Source of the DNA: Mesoaciditogaceae bacterium
GTDB taxonomy: Bacteria > Thermotogota > Thermotogae > Mesoaciditogales > Mesoaciditogaceae
Assembly: GCA_015486145.1 (NCBI GenBank)
Contig: WFSH01000075.1
Coordinates: 1-7,059, forward strand
Direction: 5' to 3'
Length of the DNA stretch: 7,059 bases
Under the pieces are notes generated by a model. That model was given only the letters and a program-made list of their open reading frames with translations. It did no database searches and had not been told where the DNA came from. The position numbers and the translations under genes were made by a program. This document shows, in pieces, positions 1 to 6,681 of the stretch. Position 1 is the stretch's first letter. Every line of letters begins with the position of its first letter.

Positions 1-382
1 AAGTGATTTTTAAGTAAGGAGCATTCGGAGGAAGAGGCAACGTCTTGGCAGATGCTATGTTGGATGGGTCAGATATTCCAAAGCCATTCTTTGCTTTTAC
101 TTCATAATAATAAGTGGTGTCAGGTGTAAGTGATTTATCTATATACGACTTTGTCTTCACAGTTGTCAATTGGGTGAAATTATTTAGATTCCCCACACTC
201 CTGTATATGATAAAGCTTTCTCCATTCCCACTCCATGATAGTTCAACGGATGAAGCGCTTAATGCAGTAGCCGTAAGATTGGAAGGTGCTGCCGGTTTGA
301 ACATGAAACAACCCGATAATGCCAATACCATCACGAGTAACGACACGCTTAGCGTTAATGCCAAAAAACGATATTTTTTCAT
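1..382 (-). CDS. Lipoprotein with fibronectin type III domain (partial, 3' end outside window)
   Basis: The reading frame starts at the ATG at 382-380 and stays open to the left edge, giving 127 residues; the C-terminus lies outside the window. Residues 1-25 form a lipoprotein signal: MKKYR, a hydrophobic stretch, then the lipobox L-S-G-C with the lipidated Cys at 25. The product should therefore be exported and anchored to a membrane. Residues about 31-115 read as one fibronectin type III domain: a PAAPSNLTAT opening, SSVELSWS, SFIIYRSV, then TTYYYEVKAKNGFG and the closing SNIASAKT. The Pro-rich PLPPNAP that follows probably begins another extracellular module. FN3 domains usually act as spacers or binding modules in surface proteins, so no enzymatic role can be given. 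AAGGGGG at 394-400 is the ribosome binding site, 11 bases from the ATG. The gene has its own promoter and follows the terminator of the gene at 748-2817, so it is not co-transcribed with it. Signal and FN3 assignment are fairly secure; the full-length protein is unknown. Confidence 0.85.
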   Translation of the reverse strand, partial: MKKYRFLALTLSVSLLVMVLALSGCFMFKPAAPSNLTATALSASSVELSWSGNGESFIIYRSVGNLNNFTQLTTVKTKSYIDKSLTPDTTYYYEVKAKNGFGISDPSNIASAKTLPLPPNAPYLKIT

Positions 383-524
383 GATCAGAAATTCCCCCTT
401 TTAGAAATGTGTGGGAGTTGAGAAGAAAATTATGTGGGATTACGAAATGAAAAAATGCAAGTCTTCTTTTATTTTGGAATGAACGAATGCAAAACGATGA
501 ATAAAAAAAGAGTTACCCCCAATT
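383..524 (-). promoter_or_regulatory. Long 5' leader of the lipoprotein gene with mutually exclusive pairing options
   Basis: The predicted transcript carries three short runs that could pair in alternative ways. They are TGGGGGT near its 5' end (515-521), ACTCCCA (412-418), and the GGGGG of the ribosome binding site (394-398). ACTCCCA can pair over 7 bp with the first run (one G-U), or its CTCCC can pair over 5 bp with the ribosome binding site (one G-U). This is a possible on/off arrangement for translation, but it is inferred only from base complementarity. No known riboswitch class is recognised, and no open reading frame here is convincing. Confidence 0.25.
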
Positions 525-530
525 TATTCA

Positions 531-560
531 ATTTTAGCACAAAAGAAATTAAAAAGTCAA
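531..560 (-). promoter_or_regulatory. Sigma-70-type promoter for the FN3 lipoprotein gene
   Basis: On the minus strand, TTGACT (555-560) and TAAAAT (531-536) are separated by 18 bases. The -10 is preceded by TGC, an extended -10 motif. Transcription would start near 524, leaving a leader of about 140 bases before the ATG at 382. No other hexamer pair of this quality was seen between the upstream terminator and the gene. Confidence 0.7.
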
Positions 561-576
561 AAAATATATAGGTGCC

Positions 577-591
577 TGACCACATGTGTCA
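577..591. repeat. Short palindrome upstream of the lipoprotein promoter
   Basis: TGACCACATGTGTCA contains the perfect 8-base palindrome CACATGTG (581-588) and, one register away, TGAC-N7-GTCA. It lies about 17-31 bases upstream of the -35 box, a position compatible with an activator or repressor site. No specific regulator can be named, and a chance origin is possible. Confidence 0.25.
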
Positions 592-655
592 TAAGTAGAG
601 TGGTTTCTTAGATAATGTCCGTGAGTGAGCGATAGAGAAGGTGAAAGATGGAATG

Positions 656-678
656 AAAAACCGGACCTAATGGCCCGG
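656..678 (-). terminator. Intrinsic terminator of the LamG-like protein gene
   Basis: Read on the minus strand, CCGGGCC, loop ATTA and GGTCCGG form a 7-bp GC-rich stem with one G-U pair, followed at once by TTTTT (656-660). It lies about 70 bases beyond the stop codon at 748-750 and separates that gene from the lipoprotein gene. There is no T-run on the other strand, so it should act only leftwards. Confidence 0.85.
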
Positions 679-747
679 GCTCACATTTCTGCTTTTTCTT
701 GTAAAAAGAGCAAACGCACAAGAATTTGAGATACACACTACACGGCT

Positions 748-2817
748 TCAATGATTAAGATCCACTTTAACCCATTTGATATAGGCCTTTCCTCCATATC
801 CAGAAGAACGTCCTCCAACGTACAAATAAGAGTTACTCAGCAAATTAGCCGGAATGGCTTCTGAGGTTTCTCCAACATATGTGTTATCTATATATACTTT
901 TACAAAACCACTTGGTTCTATTACGGATTTTAAAATATGCCATCCATTCGTATAGGCATCTGCATTGAATCTATACCAACTTAATCCCGTTGCACCAATA
1001 TACGAGTGTCCAGGTGCTGGTCCTCCACATGCATATCCAACCATACCAAAAGTAGCTGTAGTCCAATGCTGCATTTCATCGTTAGCACAATCTCCTGAAG
1101 TGCATAATTCTCCATTTGAAAGTCCTAAAGTTATCTGAACCCAACAGCCATTTATATTGTCCGCTTCGAGATAAATTTCCGACAAAATAGTTCCCCCTTT
1201 TGAAAAATCGAATTTTTGGTTTGTTATGGCACCACTTTCACACCAACTGTCACCCATATTATCAAAAACGTTGGTTTTTCCATGAACATTTACTATTTGT
1301 GGTTGAGGGGAACCAAACAATCTAAGCGCTGACATACCGTTGGAGAAATCATCAAAAAATGCAGGTATCTGAGTATTTACTTTTTTCTTTTCGGGAAGTT
1401 TTTTATGCACTTGGAACCCTGTCGTTTCTTTTTCAAGAGCAGCTTCAAATATTCTTACAGTTTCAACCGACTCGGTTGAAAGTTTTTCCAATCTTTTTTC
1501 TCTTTGTTTGTGTTTAAAATCAAAAAGTGACATGAATCTCTGTATCGAGCTTATCCCTTCCGCATTGTCATATTTACTCATCTCATTTAAGAACACCGAA
1601 TTAAGCACCTCAAACTCAACGAATTTTGTGGTGAATTCTTCCAGTTCTTTTTCATCCAAGCAGTCTTTCTTGTTCAGACCCTTTTGGTTCATTTCAGATG
1701 AGGTAACGGGTGCTATCTCGCTCAACGTTTCCTCTAAGTTATCTATCAAATAAAGCATCACCCTTATGTCAAGTGACATCTTCGCTCCATTTATTATCGC
1801 ACCTGACGTATTTGTCTTTATCAAACCAGAAATTGCCCCCATAGCTCCCTTCAAAAGATTATTAGATGATTTAAGGGCTTCTCTTGCTTTCTCCGTGAGA
1901 AATCCTCCCTTTCCTATGTAATTATTCACGGATTTAATCCACTTGTTTCCAAAGGCTAAGGTTAAATCTCGTTTTATGAAATAACCCTTCAATCCATCAT
2001 AAATATCTAAAAGGCTTTTTCCTTTATTCAAACTTGATCCTACTCCCATAATGCTTTTTACTGTATCTAAATCACCAGAGAGAGCGCCCACTTCTTTTAA
2101 CACATCGCTATTATGAGAGATGTTGTAATTCAACTCGTCCATGGCTTTGGTCAAGACGTGGTATTGAGCTTCTGTTAGACCTAATTCACTAATATCCAAC
2201 GCTACTGATCCTATATCAAATGTTCCCGTCAACAATGAAAACGTCACATTCAGACTCTCTTGTGTAAAACCTAACCATCTCAAAATGTTGGAAGTCTTTG
2301 AAAGTGTGTTAGCTATTTCTTTGTAGTTTTTGTAATCTTTAAGCATCTCTTTCCAATTTTCTGCGCTTTGAGATATCAACGATGGTGATGGATTGTAATA
2401 GATAGATATCTCTCCGTTTTTTCCAAAGAAAATCCTAGAGTTGAAAAGATAAAATAAATTTGAAAGAAATACGGCGTATTGACTGTGAACTGACTTGCCA
2501 GTCTTCACATCTATAACTGTAAAATCATTCAAAAAATTTTTAACGTCTTCAACACTGGGGAAATCACTCTTTGCTGGAATTTCTACAAGATATCCTTGCC
2601 AATCTGTATTTGAGTTGGTAATCCACAAGACACGTTGATCGATCAAATTGATTCCGAATTTTGAAGCGAAGTCATTTACTCCTGTTGTCTCTTTGAACAC
2701 GTTCTGAGCCGCGCTATATTGCGAGGTGATATCACATATCATTGTTTTTGAAAAGCCAATCGAGTAAGCTACGAAAAGCAGAAAAAGCGCAAGAATGGTG
2801 AATACTCTTTTTTTCAT
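748..2817 (-). CDS. Exported protein with helix-rich central region and C-terminal concanavalin/LamG-like domain
   Basis: This is a 689-residue protein. I start it at the ATG at 2817-2815, because an ATG seven codons upstream is part of the sequence encoding the ribosome binding site AAGGGAGGAGAT. Residues 1-23 (MKKR, then FTILALFLLFVAYSIGFS) are a signal peptide. Residues about 24-150 form a mixed alpha/beta region with no family I recognise. Residues about 150-470 are mostly helical and include a charged, coiled-coil-like stretch (about 380-465). A Lys-rich linker near 472-480 leads to residues 487-689, whose FFDDFSNG opening, alternating beta strands, GFVKVYIDNTYVGE hairpin and closing AYIKWVKVDL fit a concanavalin-A/LamG jelly roll. 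This fold commonly binds carbohydrate. Five Cys (526, 558, 572, 577, 597) in this domain suggest disulfides. The gene is monocistronic, with its own promoter and terminator. Export and fold class are reasonably supported; ligand and role are unknown. Confidence 0.85.
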   Translation of the reverse strand: MKKRVFTILALFLLFVAYSIGFSKTMICDITSQYSAAQNVFKETTGVNDFASKFGINLIDQRVLWITNSNTDWQGYLVEIPAKSDFPSVEDVKNFLNDFTVIDVKTGKSVHSQYAVFLSNLFYLFNSRIFFGKNGEISIYYNPSPSLISQSAENWKEMLKDYKNYKEIANTLSKTSNILRWLGFTQESLNVTFSLLTGTFDIGSVALDISELGLTEAQYHVLTKAMDELNYNISHNSDVLKEVGALSGDLDTVKSIMGVGSSLNKGKSLLDIYDGLKGYFIKRDLTLAFGNKWIKSVNNYIGKGGFLTEKAREALKSSNNLLKGAMGAISGLIKTNTSGAIINGAKMSLDIRVMLYLIDNLEETLSEIAPVTSSEMNQKGLNKKDCLDEKELEEFTTKFVEFEVLNSVFLNEMSKYDNAEGISSIQRFMSLFDFKHKQREKRLEKLSTESVETVRIFEAALEKETTGFQVHKKLPEKKKVNTQIPAFFDDFSNGMSALRLFGSPQPQIVNVHGKTNVFDNMGDSWCESGAITNQKFDFSKGGTILSEIYLEADNINGCWVQITLGLSNGELCTSGDCANDEMQHWTTATFGMVGYACGGPAPGHSYIGATGLSWYRFNADAYTNGWHILKSVIEPSGFVKVYIDNTYVGETSEAIPANLLSNSYLYVGGRSSGYGGKAYIKWVKVDLNH

Positions 2818-2820
2818 GAA

Positions 2821-2832
2821 ATCTCCTCCCTT
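2821..2832 (-). promoter_or_regulatory. Ribosome binding site that fixes the start of the LamG-like gene
   Basis: AAGGGAGGAGAT lies a few bases upstream of the ATG at 2817-2815 and closely matches the anti-Shine-Dalgarno sequence. The upstream in-frame ATG at 2838-2836 would translate this site as NKGGD and put a hydrophilic MNKGGDF ahead of an otherwise standard signal peptide. It also lacks a good ribosome binding site of its own. Confidence 0.85.
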
Positions 2833-2850
2833 GTTCATTCGAAGTTGTTA

Positions 2851-2879
2851 ATTTTAACAGCTAAAAATATATGTAAGAA
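2851..2879 (-). promoter_or_regulatory. Promoter of the LamG-like protein gene
   Basis: On the minus strand, TTCTTA (2874-2879) and TAAAAT (2851-2856) are 17 bases apart. The -10 is extended by TGT. The -35 is poor (3 of 6 matches to TTGACA), which suits a regulated or extended -10 promoter. The start of transcription would be near 2844, giving a leader of about 27 bases. Confidence 0.55.
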
Positions 2880-2889
2880 CGCTGTTAAA
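2853..2889. promoter_or_regulatory. Bipartite inverted repeat around the promoter (candidate operator)
   Basis: TTTAACAGC (2853-2861) and GCTGTTAAA (2881-2889) are perfect 9-bp inverted copies separated by 19 bases, so their centres are 28 bp apart. In the direction of transcription one arm lies immediately upstream of the -35 box and the other overlaps the -10. This placement would let a bound dimer, or a pair of dimers, block RNA polymerase. A transcript hairpin is less likely, because the predicted start site lies downstream of both arms. No regulator is encoded in the window. Confidence 0.45.
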
Positions 2890-2934
2890 TCCTAAAAGAA
2901 TCATCCCTCTTCAGAAAAACTCAAATGGTTCTCT

Positions 2935-3879
2935 TCATAATAGTGTGGGTAAGAATTCAGAAACCTGGTCATTGGCAATCAGATAAATTATCGCCATAAG
3001 ATTTTCCAATTTCTTGAATCCAAAAGCACGTCTCATAGCCGTGCGAATCTTGTTGTTCAATCCTTCAAGAAATGCGTTGTTCCTATTTGAAACTATCGCA
3101 TCTAATATTCCATGGATATGTCTTTTAATGCTATCAGCAGCTTTTTTCAGTTGTTCTATTCCACTTTCTTGAACGAGTTCGTACCATCTTGAGAAATACA
3201 ATCCAGCCCATGCTTTTCTTGAATATTTCCAGATGTTCTCAAAAAGTGCAATCAACTTGTAAACCTGAGCAATTTTACTCTCTGAAGAAAGAATCATGTT
3301 CAATTTCTCCTTTTCACTCTCTCTAAGATTCTCAGGGCGTTTTAGTATGACGTATTTGCTCTTCTTGAGCAATCGGCCATGTTCAGCCATTTCGCTCTTT
3401 CTTGTGTCATCCAACGCTTTCTTGAGTATCTTGGTTACATGAAAATGGTCAAACATGATCTTGGCTTTTTCAAATCGCCCTTTCGCACCTTTTTGAAAAG
3501 ATTTGCTCATGTCCATGCTTACTTCTTTCACTTTGATACCATCTTTTGGACATTTTACCCTTGGAATAGGAGCATGGATATACGTCTCGTACTGAAAGAA
3601 ATTCAGATGTCTCCATGTTCTTTCTGTTGAATCGTAAACTGGAGAAGGTGTGCCACATACAGGACAAGGAAATTTGGACAAACGTTCGTATTTCATGTAG
3701 ATATGCAATGTTTTGGATTCGTCAAATTCTATCTTTTCAATGAAGCATGGTTTCTCAATCTGTAATGCCATTTGAAACAACTGCTTGCTGTTCACATTCA
3801 ACACCCCTATATTAAGTATGTTTTTGAGATGTTGAATTATATCATCCATCCCTTTTTTACCCGCACAAAAAAGACGCAT
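2935..3879 (-). CDS. ISL3-family transposase with large in-frame internal deletion (probably inactive)
   Basis: The 314-residue product is shorter than the roughly 400-430 usual for ISL3 transposases. The N-terminal part has the family's zinc-binding region (C72-P-V-C75 and later K-C110-P-K-D, where a His is more usual than the Asp) and the TWRHLNFFQYETYIHAPIPRVKCP block. The C-terminal part has the SMDMSKSF motif with the second catalytic Asp (D123), FDHFHVTK, and NNAFLEGLNNKIRTAMRRAFGF with the catalytic Glu (E272). The roughly 100 residues that normally separate RVKCP from SMDM, including the ISVDE-type motif with the first catalytic Asp, are missing. The junction lies near residues 116-121 (about 3517-3534). 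The frame is intact, but a DDE enzyme without its first Asp should not transpose. The start is uncertain: the ATG at 3879 has no good ribosome binding site, and the ATG at 3849 abuts AAAAAAGGG too closely. Confidence 0.85.
   Translation of the reverse strand: MRLFCAGKKGMDDIIQHLKNILNIGVLNVNSKQLFQMALQIEKPCFIEKIEFDESKTLHIYMKYERLSKFPCPVCGTPSPVYDSTERTWRHLNFFQYETYIHAPIPRVKCPKDGIKVKEVSMDMSKSFQKGAKGRFEKAKIMFDHFHVTKILKKALDDTRKSEMAEHGRLLKKSKYVILKRPENLRESEKEKLNMILSSESKIAQVYKLIALFENIWKYSRKAWAGLYFSRWYELVQESGIEQLKKAADSIKRHIHGILDAIVSNRNNAFLEGLNNKIRTAMRRAFGFKKLENLMAIIYLIANDQVSEFLPTLL
2935..3879 (-). mobile_element. ISL3-family insertion sequence remnant, ends not located
   Basis: Only the transposase reading frame supports this element. 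I compared the flanks at about 2890-2935 and 3880-3947 and found no convincing terminal inverted repeats and no target duplication. The copy may be an internal-deletion derivative that has also lost or mutated its ends. It lies between two exported-protein genes, downstream of the terminator at 3948-3974, and interrupts neither. Confidence 0.55.
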
Positions 3880-3947
3880 GAGCTAATTGCCAGAAAAATA
3901 ACTTTACAAAATGAGCTCCAAAGCAAGAAGAACGAATGCATTTTTCT

Positions 3948-3974
3948 AAAAAGGGAGGCATATATATGCCTCCC
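3948..3974 (-). terminator. Intrinsic terminator of the FG-GAP/transglutaminase-like gene
   Basis: Positions 3953-3974 are a perfect 22-base palindrome with arms GGGAGGCATAT and ATATGCCTCCC. On the minus strand it is followed directly by TTTTT (3948-3952). It begins about 21 bases after the stop codon at 3996-3998. It should stop transcription before the transposase. On the plus strand no T-run follows. Confidence 0.93.
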
Positions 3975-3995
3975 AGAGATCTATCCGATTTTTGC

Positions 3996-6674
3996 TCAAT
4001 GCTTATCAAGCGACACATTAACTTTTACGTATGTGTGAGCTGATTCAAGATTAGATAATATTACGTAAACATTTGGAGGAAGTTTTGCAATTCCGGAATG
4101 AATATCAGATGCACTGTAAGCCTCAAACTTCTCACCTTTCAAGAATCTTTCGTAATTTTCTTTGTTTACGACGTACACTTTTACTTTGCCATTCTTATAT
4201 TCCCTATAAATTACTCCCCCGGTGTACAGCCAATTTATTGTTTTTTGTACAGCATTAAGAACTCTAACATTTAGCCCATTTGTGCTAAATGGTGTCATTG
4301 GAAGAACATAATTCGGTTCGTAGATCGGAAGTGGTTCATTCATTTTGACATTGAAGCTATACATAGCATGTTTGTCAAGTTTTGTGGTAATATATTTCAC
4401 TCCCACAGGCGTCACAATACTGATTGTGTAAGTTCTAATGGCTAAATCGTTAATCCTTGCTTCACCATTTTGATCAGTATAAGTAATAGCAGCAGGATAT
4501 GGCATGTTATCGTAATGGTGTTTAAGAGGCCAATGACTCCATACCACAATTTGTGCTCCATCTATTGGTACTCCTTTTGCATCAGTAACCTTGACACTTA
4601 TGGATGCGGTTAAATTTGTTGCCTTGTAAAGAACATTAGTATGGTGAACATAGTCATATCTTCCATCTTGTTCCCATTCCATTGGCCAGGAAAAATGACC
4701 TTTATAATAACCGTACCATGTTTTTGGAAGGTTTTTGTTTCCTATGTATGTTCTCCAATTTTTCTTATTCATAGAAGATTGGTCCCAATGGTTCCAACCA
4801 TTATCATAATATTGATTGAATTGGTGATCTTCACCAAGATCTACTATAATGGTCGTAGGGATCAGAACCGATCTGCCCATTGCTTCAACTATTATTGAAA
4901 ATTCTCCACACCATATGCCCGCTTTTTTGTTTAGGAGATTACGATAAATGTTGTACCAACCACGAGGTTTAGGTCCAGTGTGCCACTTTGCTCCCAAATC
5001 TACCAACCATCTTGCGATATCATGGACAGCTGCTGTGACGTTTGTGGCATCTTTTACTACAGATATAAGACTCTTACCATACATCTTATTGTATGGCAAG
5101 TATTCGCTGAATATCTTTCCTTTGTATGTTGGAGAAGTTCCAGGGAAAAAGAACATGTAGCGATCAGGCATGATCACATATTTATAATAGATTTCTTTCG
5201 GAAGAATCAACCATTTTCCATCTTTGGAACGATATTTCAACGTTGTATAAATTCCTTGATTGACAATCTTAACGTATTTTAGTTCTGAAGCATTCTTAGA
5301 TATTGCTTCTGGAATTCTTTCGTAGATCCCTGTTAATCCCTTATTATCCATTTTCTCAAGATTCTTTGGAAAAGAATTTGCGATAATATAAGAAACTTCA
5401 TCAACATATTCAGGTTTGGTTGAAAGTATTAGGTTGGCATAGTCTTTCACATATTTATCAGACGGATTAACATATGTAAAGTTATTCAGATCCTTCCAGT
5501 ATGCACTACTCCACATATATTCTCCCATCCAGCTACTACTCGCACCGGATTTCCAAATTCTAAAAGCAGGAGTGGAGTTAGAGCCAACGTTGAATGCATA
5601 ATAAACTTTACCATCAGAAGATCCAATCACAAGATCTGGCCGTGAATCCCCATTCAAGTTAACAATATAAGGTACAGCCCTGCCGGGAATTTTTATGCTA
5701 TCAAGAGTGGGGATATTCACCTGTTTCCATATTGGGTCTTTTTTGGTTCCTATATTCTCAAAATAGAAAAGCCTACCACTTCCGTTGCCTACGATCATAT
5801 CCGGAAGCCCGTTGCCACTTAGATCTCCAAATGCTGGAGCTAACTTGTTTCCAACCATTATCCCTGTCGTACCGTTTGGTTTTGGCCATTTGCTAAAGAA
5901 ACCGTCGTAGCCAGCCTCTCCACTTTTTTGAGGTACAAATTCAAACCCAAGTTTAGTTGATGTAGCTTCATTAGCATAGAAATATATCTGACCATTCCCA
6001 CCACCTAATACCAAATCTTTACGACCATTACCGTTTAAGTCAATTAATCTCGGAACATCGTTCTTGCCAATTCTCTTGATTGTGTAATTTGAAAGCACCC
6101 AATAAGGTTTATTTTTTGTTCCTTTGTTGATATAAAATGATATTTTCCCCGCTTCATCAACAGTAACTAAATCCGTTAGTCCGTCACCATTAATATCTCC
6201 AAGTGCCACTGCCAGATCGGTACCAGAAGGTGTTTTGGCAAAAAAATCAGAAGTATTTTCTTTAACCCAAACTGGATTAAATTTGCTTCCCTCATTGTAA
6301 AAAATCTCTATGCCATTAGTACGACTTCCTACCACCATGTCAACTAATCCATCTCCATTTAGATCAGCAAACGCTGGAAAACTGTTTTTTCCGACATTCA
6401 CATCCGATTCCATTAAAAGATGAAACGTCTCAGCAAGTTTGTCTCTCCAAAGTGGAGGAGTAATTTTAAGTGCCATTCTTGCGCAAGAAGGCAGAAAGTT
6501 CACACCAGTTGACGGTATAGAAAGTAAGCCAGACGCTGCATTGTAAGAGAAAGCATAAAATCCACCCGGTGGCAAAGTAACTTGAAAGCTTGAAACTTCA
6601 TGGTTGGCAAACGAAATTATCGCCAATAGTGCCATAAGAAGTAAAACGATTAAAACTACTTTACCGTTTTTCAT
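3996..6674 (-). CDS. Secreted FG-GAP/VCBS-repeat protein with transglutaminase-like and Ig-like domains
   Basis: This is an 892-residue exported protein. Residues 1-23 are a signal peptide (KNGK, then a long hydrophobic core, cleavage near SFA). Five FG-GAP/VCBS repeats follow, each with a D-x-N-G-[DN]-G-x-x-D calcium loop or a variant, starting at D104, D160, D212, D284 and N339. Spacing is about 52-56 residues except 72 between the third and fourth; the fifth, NLNGDSRPD, is degenerate. Such repeats build integrin-alpha-like propeller blades. Residues about 540-635 look like a transglutaminase core: IWCGEF (C589), GEDHQFNQYY (H617) and WNHWDQSS (D631) match its Cys-His-Asp triad. Residues about 690-777 resemble a carboxypeptidase-regulatory/Ig-like beta domain (SISVKVTDAKGVPIDGAQI, TDQNGEARI). 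The last 110 residues are unassigned, with no anchor motif. AAGGGGG lies 7 bases before the ATG. The enzyme may be a cysteine peptidase, a crosslinking enzyme or inactive; I cannot decide which. Confidence 0.9.
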   Translation of the reverse strand: MKNGKVVLIVLLLMALLAIISFANHEVSSFQVTLPPGGFYAFSYNAASGLLSIPSTGVNFLPSCARMALKITPPLWRDKLAETFHLLMESDVNVGKNSFPAFADLNGDGLVDMVVGSRTNGIEIFYNEGSKFNPVWVKENTSDFFAKTPSGTDLAVALGDINGDGLTDLVTVDEAGKISFYINKGTKNKPYWVLSNYTIKRIGKNDVPRLIDLNGNGRKDLVLGGGNGQIYFYANEATSTKLGFEFVPQKSGEAGYDGFFSKWPKPNGTTGIMVGNKLAPAFGDLSGNGLPDMIVGNGSGRLFYFENIGTKKDPIWKQVNIPTLDSIKIPGRAVPYIVNLNGDSRPDLVIGSSDGKVYYAFNVGSNSTPAFRIWKSGASSSWMGEYMWSSAYWKDLNNFTYVNPSDKYVKDYANLILSTKPEYVDEVSYIIANSFPKNLEKMDNKGLTGIYERIPEAISKNASELKYVKIVNQGIYTTLKYRSKDGKWLILPKEIYYKYVIMPDRYMFFFPGTSPTYKGKIFSEYLPYNKMYGKSLISVVKDATNVTAAVHDIARWLVDLGAKWHTGPKPRGWYNIYRNLLNKKAGIWCGEFSIIVEAMGRSVLIPTTIIVDLGEDHQFNQYYDNGWNHWDQSSMNKKNWRTYIGNKNLPKTWYGYYKGHFSWPMEWEQDGRYDYVHHTNVLYKATNLTASISVKVTDAKGVPIDGAQIVVWSHWPLKHHYDNMPYPAAITYTDQNGEARINDLAIRTYTISIVTPVGVKYITTKLDKHAMYSFNVKMNEPLPIYEPNYVLPMTPFSTNGLNVRVLNAVQKTINWLYTGGVIYREYKNGKVKVYVVNKENYERFLKGEKFEAYSASDIHSGIAKLPPNVYVILSNLESAHTYVKVNVSLDKH

Positions 6675-6681
6675 ACTTATT

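Noticed and set aside
114..404. Plus-strand frame of 96 codons near the left edge
   Set aside because: It lies antisense to the FN3 lipoprotein gene, which has a signal peptide, lipobox, domain and ribosome binding site; the plus-strand frame has none of these.
383..524. Known riboswitch in the lipoprotein leader (for example a cyclic-di-GMP type)
   Set aside because: None of the conserved core words of the classes I know is present.
479..571. Small plus-strand frame of about 30 codons in the lipoprotein leader region
   Set aside because: It has no properly spaced ribosome binding site and a Lys/Asn-rich chance composition, and it lies over the minus-strand promoter.
690..712. TGCTTTTT…AAAAAGAGCA hairpin downstream of the LamG-like gene
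   Set aside because: It has a bulge and an A-T stem, and a much better GC-rich terminator follows at 656-678.
2818..2838. Upstream ATG as the start of the LamG-like protein
   Set aside because: The seven extra codons encode the ribosome binding site of the next ATG and would put a non-signal extension before the signal peptide.
2880..3947. Terminal inverted repeats of the ISL3 element
   Set aside because: Comparing the left flank (around CTCTTCAGAAAAACTCAAATG) with the right flank (around GGAGCTCATTTTG on the minus strand) gives only scattered matches, not a continuous repeat.
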